Shown here: positions 35,412 through 46,520 of the stretch, piece after piece | How positions within the stretch are numbered: the stretch's first letter is position 1 | Layout: each line of letters starts with the position of its first letter | NCBI GenBank assembly: GCA_006538405.1 | Contig: BJKQ01000008.1 | Coordinates: forward strand, 1,922,001-1,986,000 | DNA from: Hansfordia pulvinata | Taxonomy: Eukaryota; Ascomycota; Sordariomycetes; Xylariales | Reading direction: 5' to 3' | DNA: 64,000 nucleotides | The notes under the pieces: model-generated | The model's database searches: none | Seen by the model: the letters and a program-made list of their open reading frames with translations, nothing else | Told to the model about the DNA's origin: nothing | Made by a program: the position numbers and the translations under genes

Positions 35412-36799
35412 CTACGCGAACAGCATCGACGCCAGCGACCCGGCGGCCTCGTGCGCGAATTTCTCGCTGTTGATCGTCTCGGCGCTCTCCATAACGGCGA
35501 CACTCGTGCCCCGAAGCTCCTCGACGATGGTATCAAACAGCGCCCCATCCGCTTCAGCGTCTGCAAAGGGCCCGCCCGCCGTGGCGATCATGCTGACCCC
35601 GCCTCTGGGGAGCAGCACCCTGACTCGCTCCGGCCGCGACGCGTACCGCCTGACCTTGTCCGCAATGAACCGCCCCATGGCCCGGCACTCCTCCGGCGTC
35701 GTCCGCATCAGCGTCACTGTCGCGTTGTGCTCGTACAGCCGCCTCGCCCCGTACCTCTCGGGCACCGTAGCGCGCGGCCCAAAGTTGACCATGTCCGTGG
35801 CGCCCACCGAGATGATGTAGGGATACCTGCCTGCAGCGCCGCCTCGAGCCGCCGCGGCCCCGCGCTCATGATGCCGCCCGCCACGATGTGGTCAGCAATC
35901 TCCGTCGTCGTCAGGTCCAGCACGGCGTCAAGGCGACCGTCCGCCACCAGACGCTCCATGCTCCGCCCGCCGTGGCCCGTGGCGTGGAACACGTAGCACT
36001 CGCACCCGCACTCGCCCTCGCCCTCGCCGTCGCCCTTGCCAAATCGACGGCTCTCCAGGTACCGGCGGGCCTGGTCGACGCAGGGCGTCGTAACCCCAAA
36101 CATGGTGATGCCTATCCTCTTCTTCCTCGATTGGCCCACCTGGGCCTTCCCCGCGCTGCCCGAGCTGCCGTAGCTATGCGGCAGCGGCGACAGCCATGCG
36201 CGAGCCATGCCGACGACCGCGCCCGCGGCATTGGCGAAAATTCGATCGAGCAGTTCGTTGTGGCCCGCAATGTCGACGACCGAGTACATCATGGTCACGT
36301 CCGACTCGCCCACGTAGGGCGCCGTGTCGCCGCTGGCCACCGTCGAGACGATGAGCTTGGGGAACCCGATCGGCAGGCTCTCGCGCATGGCGGGCGCGGC
36401 CAGCGACGTGCCGCCGCTGCCGCCCGCCGCGATGATGCCGTGGATCCTGGAGTCCTCGAACAGGCGCTGGACCAGCGCCCCGACGCAGGTCGTCATGATC
36501 TGCAGCGCCTCGCTGCGGCCCGGGCCGCCGCCGCCGCCGCCGCCGTCGAGCAGCGCGGCCTCGCGGCCCCCGACGAAGCCCGGCGTCGCCTTGGCCCGGC
36601 TGAAGTCGACCGAGGCGGCGTGCTGCCGGATGGCGGCGGCGGCGGCCGGGTCGCCGCCGCTGCCGCCGTCGATCAGGAGCACCGCGCCGGCGCCGGCGGC
36701 GAGGAGGAGCTGCTTCAGGCGCAGCAGCTCGTGCAGCTTCGTGTCGCAGGTGCCTACCAGCGCGATCGTGGGCGCTTGCCCGGGATCGGGGTCGGGCAT
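35412..36799 (-). CDS. Tm-1-like ATP-binding protein (UPF0261 family); one frame break
   Basis: Single exon on the minus strand, 462 residues after restoring one base in the GGG at 35820-35822 (plus strand). The start at 36799 (MPDPDPGQ) immediately precedes the family's first beta strand and nucleotide-binding motif IALVGTCDTKLHEL. Further family features are VLLIDGGSGG, GIIAAGGSGGTSLAAPAM, the conserved VSTVASGDTAPYVGESDV block, and, after the break, VGATDMVNFG and ERYGARRLYEHN. Homologues are the N-terminal half of tomato Tm-1 and bacterial UPF0261 proteins; their biochemical role in fungi is not established. Upstream frame continues without an ATG that fits the family. A head-to-head partner 503 bases away encodes the TIM-barrel half of the same family pair, which strongly suggests a shared function. 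Confidence 0.9.
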
Positions 36800-37302
36800 G
36801 ACTGGAGCGGCGCGACGTCTTGGTCTTGAAAGGGTTGTAAGTCGGGGGAGCTGCCGCCTATCGCCTTGCTTCTTTCTCATCCGTATCTCTTGGACCAACC
36901 TACATGTAAGGTAGGAAAAGTAACGAAATTGTCCAAAGGGGCGAGGGGTGTCCCGGGCCGGGCAAGTTTGGCAAGCAAAGCAGCAGAAGCGCAGGCGCCT
37001 CGAGGAGCGGCTGGGCGTGCGCGGGGTGCGGAGAGGAGGGGTTCTGTGATGTAATGCGCCCCGTCGCCGGGCGATGATAGGATGGACCGGTATTTTTCGA
37101 GGCGTGGGCCGCCGCCCCGACCCGATGCCGGCCGGGCGTGAACCACGAATCACTTTCCCCGCCACTCCCCTGATCGCTCGCCCGTGCTGCTTTCTCTCTG
37201 CACGACTTCTTCCTGCGGAGAGAGCCCGGTCGACCCCTCCTCACCACTTTTACGCCAGGCCAAGATAGTCACAGCAAACCCTCGCAGTCCCTGACACGCA
37301 AG
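36800..37302. promoter_or_regulatory. Bidirectional promoter of the Tm-1-like / PEP-hydrolase-like pair
   Basis: This is 503 bases between two divergent start codons. An ACATGTAAGGTAGG stretch lies near 36901. The 60 bases before the right-hand gene are CT-rich. Co-regulation of both genes is inferred from the layout. Confidence 0.6.
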
Positions 37303-38401
37303 ATGCCCCGTCCAAGAAATCGAGAGGAGGCTCTCGCCGGCCTGCGGGCCTCCATCTCGGAGGGCAAGTGCATCGTTGGCGCCGGAGCAGGTCCGTAATG
37401 CCCTCACCCCCCTCTTAACCCCCTGGAAAGTCCTCGCAAGAGGGCCAGCCCCTTATCCCCTCTCTGTCACGGCGCGCGCACGTGGGGCGGGGGAGGAAGC
37501 CATCTCGCTGACATACCGGCGTCTTCCACCCCCGGAACCCAGGGATCGGCCTGTCGGCCAAGAGCATCGAGCAAGGGGGCGGAGACCTGATCATCATCTA
37601 CAACAGCGGGCGGTACCGGATGGCGGGGCGGGGGTCGCTGGCGGGGCTGATGCCGTACGGCAACGCCAACGACGCGGTGCTGGACATGGCGGGCGAGGTG
37701 CTGCCGGTGGTGCGCTCGACGCCCGTGCTGGCCGGGGTGTGCGCGAGCGACCCGTTCCGGGACGTGCTCGGGGAGCTCCTCCCCGCTTGCGGGACATGGG
37801 CTTCGCGGGCGTGCAGAACTTCCCGACCGTGGGGCTGGTGGACGAGGGAAGCTCGCTCCGGAGGGGCCTGGAGGAGACGGGGATGGGGTACGGGCTCGAG
37901 GTGGGCATGGTCGCGGAGGCGAGGCGGGTCGGTCTGCTGACCACGCCGTACGTGTTCTCGCCGGGGGACGCGCGGCGGATGGCGGCCGCGGGGGCGGACG
38001 TGCTGGTCGCGCACATGGGGCTGACGAGCGGCGGGGCCGTGGGCGCGGAGTCGGGGAGGTCGCTCGACGAGTGCGTCGGGCTGATCCGCGAGATCCAGCG
38101 GGCCGCGGCCGAGGTCCGGGGCCCGCAGCGCCGGGGTGGTGGTGGCGGCGGCGGCGGCGGTGATGGTGATGGTGATGGTGAGAAGGAGCAGGAGGAGAGT
38201 GGGATGGAGGAGGAGGAGGTGATACTGCTCTGCCACGGGGGCCCCATCGCGCGGCCCGAGGACGCCCGGTACGTCATGGACCGGGTCCCGGGCCTGCACG
38301 GGTTCTACGGGGCTAGCAGCGTGGAGCGCCTGCCGGTCGAGGAGGCCATTGCCAACGTCACGAGGGAGTTCAAGAGCCTCAAGCCGGGGCCTCCGTCTTG
38401 A
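37303..38401 (+). CDS. TIM-barrel PEP-hydrolase-family protein; one frame break
   Basis: Two exons, 37303-37390 and 37543-38401; the intron has donor GTCCGT and acceptor CCCAG. The frame drops by one base at CCCC 37781-37784; corrected length is 315 residues. The sequence matches the phosphoenolpyruvate hydrolase-family TIM barrel: [14 protein letters not shown], then [72 protein letters not shown] and a C-terminal [17 protein letters not shown] Gly/Asp repeat at about 38137-38180 is an unusual low-complexity insert between two conserved blocks ([17 protein letters not shown]). In other organisms this domain is encoded next to, or fused to, the UPF0261 domain found in the divergent neighbour. 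Activity here is inferred only. Confidence 0.9.
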
Positions 38402-39359
38402 GGCGGGAGGGGGGGAAACGCGGTCTTGGCTGTCTGAAGTGCGGTGCGTCGCCGCTGTGTTTTATGGCGTCGGTCAAAATAAGTATCTGCTGTACCTAAT
38501 GTAGGCAGGTACATACCCAGTGATCGATCTCCTGCGTAACATGAGGTATCCGACGTGAAAGCACCGGTGCCAGGTCTGCATTAGATACCACCTGCTCATA
38601 TGTACTACATGTACGTGGGCGAGTGCTGTTTCTGCCAGCTGTGGCCCCCGTTAGAGCTACATGTATTGTCCTGAATTGCGCCGCGGACAACAACTCCGTT
38701 GATATCTGGGAAATACTTTAGCCAACCAGCTGTCCCGACTCTGATGGCAGCACCAAACGGGCTGACTTGACCAATGTTGGTCCTTGGAGCACTCGCAGCA
38801 CAACACAACAGCTAACTACACCTTAGGTGGCCGCCCCCAAAGCGCAAATCGGGGCAGAGAGGGGTCTGCCCCTGGACGGGAATGAGAACGACGGCAAAGT
38901 CGAAGCTGGGTGTCTGCCCGTGCCTGTCAACGTGGCGGGTTTCTGATCATTCATCAATTGGACTTAGACAACACAAAAACAGGCAGCACGAGCATGCGTG
39001 CCCTGCATGCTAGTTCGGATTGGGGAGAATCGGGAGGCCTGGCCAGCGTGGAAAGGGATAAGGGCCGTCCGTTCTCGAGCTGGTGGGCATCGCCAAGCAC
39101 GGCTTTCTGGGGCCGCCTCGGCCGCCGACGCCGCCCCGACTTTGCCTACCCAATGGATCCATATCCACACAGGTGGAATACCCGTACCTTATTTCACACG
39201 CTTAAATACCGATCAGGCACATACCTCAGCTACGAGTACTCCTGACGCACACCCATCATCTTCGTCCCCCAACGCTTACTACGCACATCACCCTTCCTAT
39301 CGCCTCCACCTACCAACATCCACCATACACCCTCGACTCGACCCTGCCCGTCCCTCACA
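38402..39359. other. Intergenic region
   Basis: No gene seen. TACCT/AGGTA and TACATGTAC motifs cluster at about 38495-38620 and 38660. A TACGAGT motif lies near 39232, and a CT/CA-rich leader runs into the MAPEG start codon. Confidence 0.5.
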
Positions 39360-39950
39360 ATGGCCACCAAGCTCGGTATCAACTCTGCCGCCGCCCTCGG
39401 GCCTCTGCTGCGTACGTTGTTGCCCGCCCCCCTCCCTCCTCGCCTCTCTGCGCGCCTCGCCTCGTCTCTCCCTCCCCCTCTCCCATCATCAATCAGAACC
39501 CGCTGACACGAGATGAACTGACCCCGCACAGCCGTGACGGGCTCCTTCGCGCTGCCCTACACCGCGTACCTGGCCTTCCTCAACATGCGCGTCGTCGCCA
39601 TCCGCCTGCGCCAGGAGCGCTACCTGGGCGACGGGTCCGGCGACCAGCAGGACGGCGGCGACGGGGCGCTTCTGTTCCAGTCGTCGCGCGCCCACCTCAA
39701 CTTTGTCGAGAACGTGCCCTTCGCCTTCGTCCTCGCCGCCCTCGCCGAGCTCAACGGCGGCGACCGCCGCTGGATCGCCGGCGCCCTGTCCGCCCTGCTG
39801 GCCTTCCGCGTCTCCCACGCCGAGCTCGGCATCGTCCGCAGCGCCGGCCAGGGGCTCGGCCGCCCCGTCGGCTTCTTCGGCACCTGGGGCGTCCTCGGCG
39901 GCCTGGCCGGCTACGCCGCCTACCTCGTCAAGGGCAGCTGGGACTTTTGA
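39360..39950 (+). CDS. MAPEG-family membrane protein
   Basis: Two exons, 39360-39411 and 39532-39950, joined in phase to 156 residues. The intron has donor GTACGT and acceptor CACAG and is C-rich. The size and layout of about four hydrophobic helices fit the MAPEG family (membrane-associated proteins in eicosanoid and glutathione metabolism). The signature is a charged segment after helix 1 (RVVAIRLRQERYLGDG) and RAHLNFVENVPFAFVL, with the conserved Asn and Glu. Glutathione transferase or peroxidase activity in the ER or peroxisome-like membrane is inferred from the family; fungal members of this short type are mostly uncharacterised. The frame is intact. Confidence 0.9.
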
Positions 39951-40615
39951 GTAAGGGCGTACCTTGTGCAGTGTTGTGCGGGGGGGGCGACCTAAGCTAC
40001 CTTGCGCTGCCTCGCATCAGTGCAATGGGCATGACATCTGGATCGCTATGGAGGCGCGGTCCTCCACCTGTATCATACGATGCCGTCTGTAGTGATTGAA
40101 TGCGTATACCAATGGCAATGCCTCATCACAAGTCAGCAATAAAGGGGCATCGCGCTCAAAGCGCCGCTGTGAGCTGCCGTTGACACAGCTCGCCACCCGC
40201 TCCGTGACGTCAACGCCAGGAGGAGCTGCTCAGTAAAGTGGACTACCGAGGAACCTATGGGCCATTGCGTTTCCGGCGACTGACAGTGCGAGGATGTGTA
40301 TCCACTCGTACCTCACTCAACCGCGCCATCCAAGGGCCCAGGGCTGTACTGTAGCGCAGCCCAGCGGGGCGTCCACTCACTGCAGTTGCCCGGGCCAGGG
40401 CGAGATTACCTATGTGCTGTCGGGTTGCAGCGCGTCAATCTTGACACCACTACGCGCGCCCGCCAGTAGCGCCTGATAAAAAGTGCACTTCACCTTGCGA
40501 CACACCCGCCCGCTACGCTCCCAACTCTCGTCCCGTCCCCCACTCCACGCCACCACGCCTCGCATCGCAACCCGTCCTGGGCGCCAGGGTCGAACACCCT
40601 CGAGCCACTGTCACC
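39951..40615. other. Intergenic region between the MAPEG gene and swc5
   Basis: 3' flank of the MAPEG gene and promoter of swc5. An ACTCGTACC motif lies near 40306. Nothing else recognised. Confidence 0.5.
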
Positions 40616-41728
40616 ATGCAACAACAAGACCCCATACTGGACGACGAGTACGCCTCCGAGGAGGACTCGGACTTTGCCCCCGACGCCGCGCCCGCCGACG
40701 CCGCCTCCGACCAGTCCGACTCGGACGCGGGCCCAGACGACGACAACGCCGGCTCGCAGACCCCAGCCGAGGCCCAAGGCAAGCCCGCCAAGCCCAGGCG
40801 GGATGACGACGACCAGGACGGCTACGAGAACTCGGGCGACGAGGCCATCATCGAGAAGGGCAAGAAGCGGCAGAAGAAGGCCAAGCGCCAAGACGGCGGC
40901 GATGGCGACGACGATGATGAAGGCGGCGAGGGCGGCCTCGTAAAGACGCGCCGCATGCGCGCCCTGGAGAAGGTCGAGCGCAGGGCCCACGTGCCCAGCG
41001 GGCCCGTCACCGTCGACGTCGACGACCTGTGGGCCAAGATGATGGCCGCACCCGTCATGCCCAACAAGACGGCACCCGCTACCGCCGCTGCCGCCGCCGG
41101 AGACCAGAGTGGACAGCAGCCTGGCAACGTCGACGTGGACGGCAAAGCCACGAAGGAAAACGATGCGGCGGCGCCGCAGGACCGCGGAGCCAAGACGGGA
41201 GCCCCCAACGAGCCCGCCGCCATGATCAAGATCAAGCGCACATACAACTTTGCCGGCAAGGTGCACACGGAGGAGAAGCTGGTGCCGCGCGAGTCCGCCG
41301 AGGCCAAGCTGTACCTGGCGTCGCTGGACCCCGACTCGGCCGAGGCGGCGGCGGCGGACCCGGAGGGCGCGCTGGAGCGCCGGCGCCCGCGCAAGGCGTT
41401 CCGGTCCGCGTTCGAGCCCATGGTGGCCCTCGCCGGTGCCGGGGAGGGCGGCGGCGGCGGCGGCGTGGGGCGGCGCGACGACCTGGACCTGGGCGTGGCG
41501 GCGCGGCTGCGGGCGCGCGAGCAGGCGCGCGCGGCCAAGAAGCTCAACGTCGTGGAGAAGAGCCGCATGGACTGGGCCGGGTTCGTCGACAAGGCGGGGA
41601 TCCAGGACGAGCTCGAGCTGGCCGGCAAGTCCAAGGAGTCGTTCGCCGGCCGCCAGGACTTCCTGGCCCGCGTCGAGGCGAACCGCGAGGAGGACGCGCG
41701 GAGGGCGCGGGCGGCCGGGCGCGCGTAG
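40616..41728 (+). CDS. swc5: SWR1-complex protein 5 (BCNT-C domain)
   Basis: Single exon, 370 residues. The first 110 residues are very acidic (DDEYASEEDSDFAP and later Asp runs), as in Swc5, whose N-terminal acidic stretch contacts H2A-H2B. The C-terminal 80 residues carry the BCNT-C domain: KKLNVVEKSRMDWAGFVDKA and ELELAGKSKESFAGRQDFL. In yeast Swc5 is needed for the SWR1 remodeller to exchange H2A for H2A.Z. Two poly-Gly/Ala stretches in the middle are low complexity and encoded by GGC/GCC runs. The frame is intact despite many homopolymers. The start is the first ATG after a short leader and begins the acidic region directly. Confidence 0.93.
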   Translation: MQQQDPILDDEYASEEDSDFAPDAAPADAASDQSDSDAGPDDDNAGSQTPAEAQGKPAKPRRDDDDQDGYENSGDEAIIEKGKKRQKKAKRQDGGDGDDDDEGGEGGLVKTRRMRALEKVERRAHVPSGPVTVDVDDLWAKMMAAPVMPNKTAPATAAAAAGDQSGQQPGNVDVDGKATKENDAAAPQDRGAKTGAPNEPAAMIKIKRTYNFAGKVHTEEKLVPRESAEAKLYLASLDPDSAEAAAADPEGALERRRPRKAFRSAFEPMVALAGAGEGGGGGGVGRRDDLDLGVAARLRAREQARAAKKLNVVEKSRMDWAGFVDKAGIQDELELAGKSKESFAGRQDFLARVEANREEDARRARAAGRA

Positions 41729-43071
41729 TCTTCAGGGGTGGGAGGAAGTGTCGCTTCGCTGCCGTCGCCGCGGGGTGAGACGGCAGCTGTTCAAAGGCAC
41801 GTCATAGCTTACAAGCAGGGGCGCGGAGGGCAGGGCTATGGCGCCAGGCCTGGCTGCTGATCACAGTCGCGGCAGATGCGGAGACGGCGATGGCTAGCGC
41901 CGAGCTTGGTAGGCGAGAGAACGAGTGCGCGGCGGCACCGCGGCTTATCCTTACCGACGCCAGTATGCGCTCTAAGCCGCCCGTGAGCACAGCAACAGGG
42001 GAAGGAGGCCAGTGTTGCGTTCGCCGTCCCGACTACCGATCCGAGACCTGTGCGCCACACCGCCAGCCGACTGCGAGTTGTCGAACACGGACCAGCACCA
42101 GCCGAGCCGGCTACTTGGACAGCCCAGCATGCTGGATGGCAGAGCTGCAAACAAACGTGTTGCCACGCTGATGACGCGGCTCTGGCCGAGTAAGATCGCA
42201 GAGCTGTTGCTCCGCCATCCACGGACAGAATCCCGACTGCACGTCGGTTCGATGAAGCCCCTTGCTCTGAGGCATAGGACTCGGGTATTTACCGAGGAAG
42301 AGAAGAGGATTGCCCTACTGAGGACCATGGCATGTCGCCAGCTCGATACATACAGATTTTTCAGAGGTGAAAAGTCATGGAGGACGCGATGGCTTTCCCT
42401 CGGGACTGTCCAGTCTGCATCATTCTCTCGGAGAAGACGCCCAGAAGCCTGGGATGATGGCCTATAAGATGCATATAGGCCACACAAGGTACCCTGCCTT
42501 GCGGAATTATAAACATGATGTACCGCGTTTGACGATAATGCAGCAATCGGGACCGCGCACAACGTCTACGTCCATGTCGCAACGAACTGATTCGCTTTGA
42601 TATGGGGTCCTACCTAAATGTAAAGCTCCCAGGACAGAGCGCGGGCGTTGAGCCCCGCGCAGTGCCTTAGGTACCAGTGCCTAACCTTAGGAGGTACCTA
42701 CCACACACTGCAGGCGGCTAAGGGGAGCAGTTCCACGTTCCACTGTACTCGTAGGTACATGTATGCGGAAGCGGGGTGGCGGGGCAGCGCCGGGCGAGCG
42801 CCGACAGCTTCAGCGTGAGCCCCTCCGTCACCCAGCTGCCACTTTCTACGGTGGAGCTGCTCGGAAGCTCTGACATCCCATCCCATCCCACCTCCTCCCA
42901 CCAGCCAAACCTCACATCATCTCACGTCGCCTCAAGTTGAATCGCCTCTCCCCGACTTGACTCGCCTCGCCCCGCCTCGACCTGCACCACCTCTTACCGT
43001 CCCGCCTCGTCTCGGCACGATAGCGGCCGACACACCGCCCCGCTGCTCGGAGGAACGCCTCGACGGCCAGG
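41729..43071. other. Intergenic region upstream of tip41
   Basis: No gene supported; several frames of 100-200 codons overlap in conflicting directions. TACCTAAATG, CTTAGGTACC and AGGAGGTACCTACC motifs cluster at about 42608-42705, with TACTCGTAGGTAC at about 42745. The last 170 bases are CT-rich leader. Confidence 0.5.
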
Positions 43072-44037
43072 ATGGAGCCCCCAAATTCACAGCGTTCTCG
43101 TTTCGAGGACGAGACGCCGTCCGTCGACTACCGGACCCCAGGAAGCCCGCCTCTCTACACCACCCGCGCCCACGTCTCCTCCCTCGACGAGCCCTTCCCC
43201 TCGCCCATCGACCTCGACGCCGCCACCACCTCCCACACCCAAGGCAGCTTCACCATCTCCACCCGCAAGCTGCCCATCTCCAAGGCCGGCCCCATCGAGG
43301 CCCTCGAGCGCCGCCTCCAGATCCCCGTCCCCGAGATGATCTTCGGCGACAACCTCGTCTCCGTCCGCCACAACCCCTCCGGCTGGGCCATCTCCTTCAA
43401 CGCCCCCGACGCCCTCGACGCCGTCGACAAGACGGCCGCCAACGGCCTGCTCCAGGTCGCCCACGCCCGCGAGTGGAGCTCCACCCGCGACACCGACGTC
43501 CGCGACGTCGTCCGCCCCTACGACTGGAGCTACAGCTCGACCTACAAGGGCACCGTGGAGCTGCCCCGGGTCCAGCCCGCGGCCGACGACGGGGGCCTGC
43601 CCGAGCCCCTCGCCCTCCGGCCCACCGCCACCAAGCAGATCCCGATCGAGCTGCTCAAGCGCCGCGACCCGATCCTCTTCTTCGACGAGGTCGTCCTCTA
43701 CGAGAGCGAGCTCGACGACAACGGCGTCTCGCTCTTCAGCGTCAAGCTGCGCGTCCACGAGCGCCGCATGCTGCTGCTGTCCCGCCTGTTCCTGCGCGTC
43801 GACAACGTCGTCCTGCGCGTCCGCGACACCCGCGTCTACGTCGACTTCGCCGCCGACGACGTCCTGCGCGAGTACACCGCCCGCGAGGCGCCGGCCGACC
43901 ACGCCCGCGCCCAGCTCCTGCGCACCGGCATGAGGCCCGACGAGGTCGTCCAGGCCATGCGCGACGCCAACCAGGTCGCCGAGCTGCTGCCCGTCGTCGA
44001 GCACTCGATCGAGAACGTCGCGCTCAAGATGGAATGA
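43072..44037 (+). CDS. tip41: TIP41-like protein (TOR/PP2A signalling)
   Basis: Single exon, 321 residues, intact. It matches the TIP41 family: GDNLVSVRHNPSGWAISFN at about 100-118, then ILFFDEVVLYESELDDNGVS, VKLRVHERRMLLLSRLFLRV and VRDTRVYVDF. Yeast Tip41 binds Tap42 and PP2A-like phosphatases and acts as a negative regulator in TORC1 signalling; mammalian TIPRL binds PP2A catalytic subunits. The same cytoplasmic role is inferred. The N-terminal 40 residues are proline-rich and disordered. An insertion with Asp/Pro between two conserved blocks (about 165-180) is short. The stop is at 44035-44037. Confidence 0.93.
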   Translation: MEPPNSQRSRFEDETPSVDYRTPGSPPLYTTRAHVSSLDEPFPSPIDLDAATTSHTQGSFTISTRKLPISKAGPIEALERRLQIPVPEMIFGDNLVSVRHNPSGWAISFNAPDALDAVDKTAANGLLQVAHAREWSSTRDTDVRDVVRPYDWSYSSTYKGTVELPRVQPAADDGGLPEPLALRPTATKQIPIELLKRRDPILFFDEVVLYESELDDNGVSLFSVKLRVHERRMLLLSRLFLRVDNVVLRVRDTRVYVDFAADDVLREYTAREAPADHARAQLLRTGMRPDEVVQAMRDANQVAELLPVVEHSIENVALKME

Positions 44038-45720
44038 GCCTCGACTTGGGGGCGTTGCATCCGCCGCCTAAACACTCTATATACAAGTTCGCACGCCCAG
44101 CGGGGATCGTGGAATGCCACCCAGCCAAGGCGCCGTGCTGTCGTGCTGTCGTGCTGCCGAGGTCGGGGGGTGCCCCAGCGGAACGCGGACCCGAGGCTGT
44201 CACAACTTCCAGGGCCGGTATCTCCAGGTGCTTGTTCAAGTGCAAGCACCACTCTGGGGCATCGCGCCGTAAGTGATTGGTGTCGGGAAACAGGCAGGAT
44301 GTTGCTACAGAGGCAATTGCTCCATAACTTCCAGCGTGCCAGCGTGCTTTGTCGCGTGACGATAATGTCCTGACGAAGCCCTGGGATAAGCAAGGCAGAT
44401 GGGGCAAACCAGGCCCAAGATTGGGTCGCGCCACTCGATGAACATGGCGTGCGCAGGCGGTCGACAGACTTTGTCAATTCAGCTGGCGCCCCCGACAGAC
44501 CATCCTGACCTGCGGCGTTTTGTCCTCAGATACCCAATTTGATTGTATTATACCATCCCCACTCCTGGGTCGGGATTTGGCAGCCACTTTGGAAGGCCGC
44601 TCAGCACACAATAAACGCAGAACGAGCCACGAATAGAGCCTGTCAACCGTTTTTGTTCCATCGATTTCCTTCTTCTTTTCCCACGCGACGAGCACATCGG
44701 ACCGCCAGCCCACAAGAATCAACCGGGCCTGGATCTGTTACGTACCTTGTCCAAGATAGCGAGTTAGTAAGAAAACAGGGCAGATCATGAACATGCTAGC
44801 TAGGGAAAACGTCCAGCGGTGATCTGACTTTATTTTTTCCACTGGCGCGACGACAGTGTTCCGATGGCCAAGGGCTACATCTGAGTACCGTCTTCGGCAG
44901 GCGGTCACTTGGCCCCGCAAGTCGAGGCAGTTCTGTGTATACTCTTGGTGGCGGGCGGCATTCATCTGGGGAGTGGCGTAGGCCGCGAAGAGTTTCTGAC
45001 ACTAACTTACTCCCCCTTGAAAATTCCACCGCCTCCGCCTCGGGTTTACACTCGGAACCAGGGCGGTTCGGGATCTAGCCGAGGTCGAGAAGTGGTATGT
45101 AGCATATTAGCGCCTTTCTCCAGCGACTAACGTATACTACTGAGTATCAAGACTTGTGCCAGGGTCGCCAAGTGGCGAAAAGAGGGAAAAGGAGCGGGAA
45201 AGTCTGTGAGCGTTGGTGCGCCGAGCTCCACGAGTATGGCGGTCGCGGGGGCTTGGGAAGGCACGACCGACTGTGCCATGGGGATATCGAAGTCCATGGG
45301 CCGACCGGGAGCTCAACTGTGGAATCCTCCCATCTACATCATCAAGATCGCATTGGCTTCCCCTTGCTACCACGATCTGCCTTACACGACAGCCGTCGCC
45401 ACGCAGCCGGTGACTGGTGGCGGACCATCCCTCAATGTTGCCACCTCGCCGTCGCTCGGTCACGCCCGGGGCTTCCAACTCTCCGGACCAACGCAGACAC
45501 GGCCCGGCAAGACGAGATAAAGACCCCGGGGTGAGCGCATTCGTGGGAACAGAAGCGCAGCTCACACACGCAGAGACTCTCGTCACCCCTGCCTGGCCCT
45601 CCTTCTCGTTGTCTTTCCAGCCCTTGACGGACTCCGAGTCTGCCCTCTCGCGCGTGATCACGATTCCCAACCGCTCGGCCCTTCGGTGAACCCCGGGGCC
45701 CGACACGGCTGTGCGCAACC
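44038..45720. other. Intergenic region
   Basis: No gene supported. The first part is tip41 3' flank (CGTGCTGTCGTGCTGTCGTG repeat at about 44132-44155). The remainder is unremarkable mixed-composition DNA, with the promoter of the next gene at its right end. Confidence 0.5.
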
Positions 45721-46520
45721 ATGCGCTCCCGTGCCATGCTGGCTGCTCTGGCAGCCTCGCTCATAACGGCCTCGGCGTCGGTGGTCCCGCGGGGCCCCGC
45801 CCCGTTGATTGGCTGGTATGAGAGACAAGATCACATCGTTAACGGCGTGAGTCCCCCCCTTGAACAGACCCCCGAACTCCCCCTCTAGACGGAAATGACT
45901 GACCCCAGCCAAACATTTTGGCATTGCTACCAGGGGGGCAACCTCGTCGACGGAGAGTTCAAGTTCAAGCACCACACGACCTCCGGAGCGCAGAACATCT
46001 TCTTCGGCCTCGAGACCCTGGAGCTCTCGTCGAACCCCATCGGCAGGGAGCACAAGGACTGGGTCGCGGTCACTGCGGGCGACCGGGCGGCATTTGACAG
46101 GGCGGACAAGCTATGGATCCCGCGGAGGTTCCCGGACCAGCGCCAGGCGGACCGGGAGTACAAGGGGACCAGACGGGGATCCAGCCCGGCAAGGAGATCA
46201 CGCTGGGCACCGACGACGTCGACCGGTACGTGCGCGCGATGGGGTGCGACCCGGCGCGGACGGTGCGCCTGCACCGCATACACTACGGGTACTCGAGAGT
46301 CGGGGAGATCGCGTCGTCGTACCGCGGGTTCTGGGCCAAGGTGTTCCCCGAGAGGCCCGAGAGCGTCATGATGATGATCCCCGAGGCCGTCGCGGGGAAG
46401 ATTCGGCTCGCCGAGACGCAGGCGCCCAGGGAGCACTCGCTCAGGTACAAGAACTACATGGCCCGCCACGTCGACTACACGGCGCTGCCCAACATCAGGA
46501 ACGCCATGCCCGAGCGTTAA
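45721..46520 (+). CDS. Secreted protein of unknown function; one frame break
   Basis: No family recognised. Exon 1 is 45721-45846 and encodes a signal peptide (MLAALAASLITASAS) followed by APLIGWYERQDHIVNG. The donor is GTGAGT. The preferred acceptor is CTACCAG ending at 45933, with an ACTGAC branch-like site about 30 bases before; a nearer in-phase AG (45888) would give a 42-nt intron and 15 extra residues. The frame drops by one base at GGGG 46164-46167. Corrected and spliced, the protein is 237 residues ending at TAA 46518-46520. The mature part is soluble, rich in Arg and aromatic residues (NIFFGLETLELSS, YGYSRVGEIASSYRGFWAK), with a single Cys visible in the second exon, so it is not a typical Cys-rich effector. 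Its neighbour at 47743-48441, transcribed towards it, is also a signal-peptide protein. Confidence 0.6.

Noticed and set aside
34373..35566. 397-residue minus-strand open frame overlapping the end of the Tm-1-like gene
   Set aside because: It overlaps the true C-terminal coding sequence of the UPF0261 protein in a different frame and is Arg/Gly-rich throughout.
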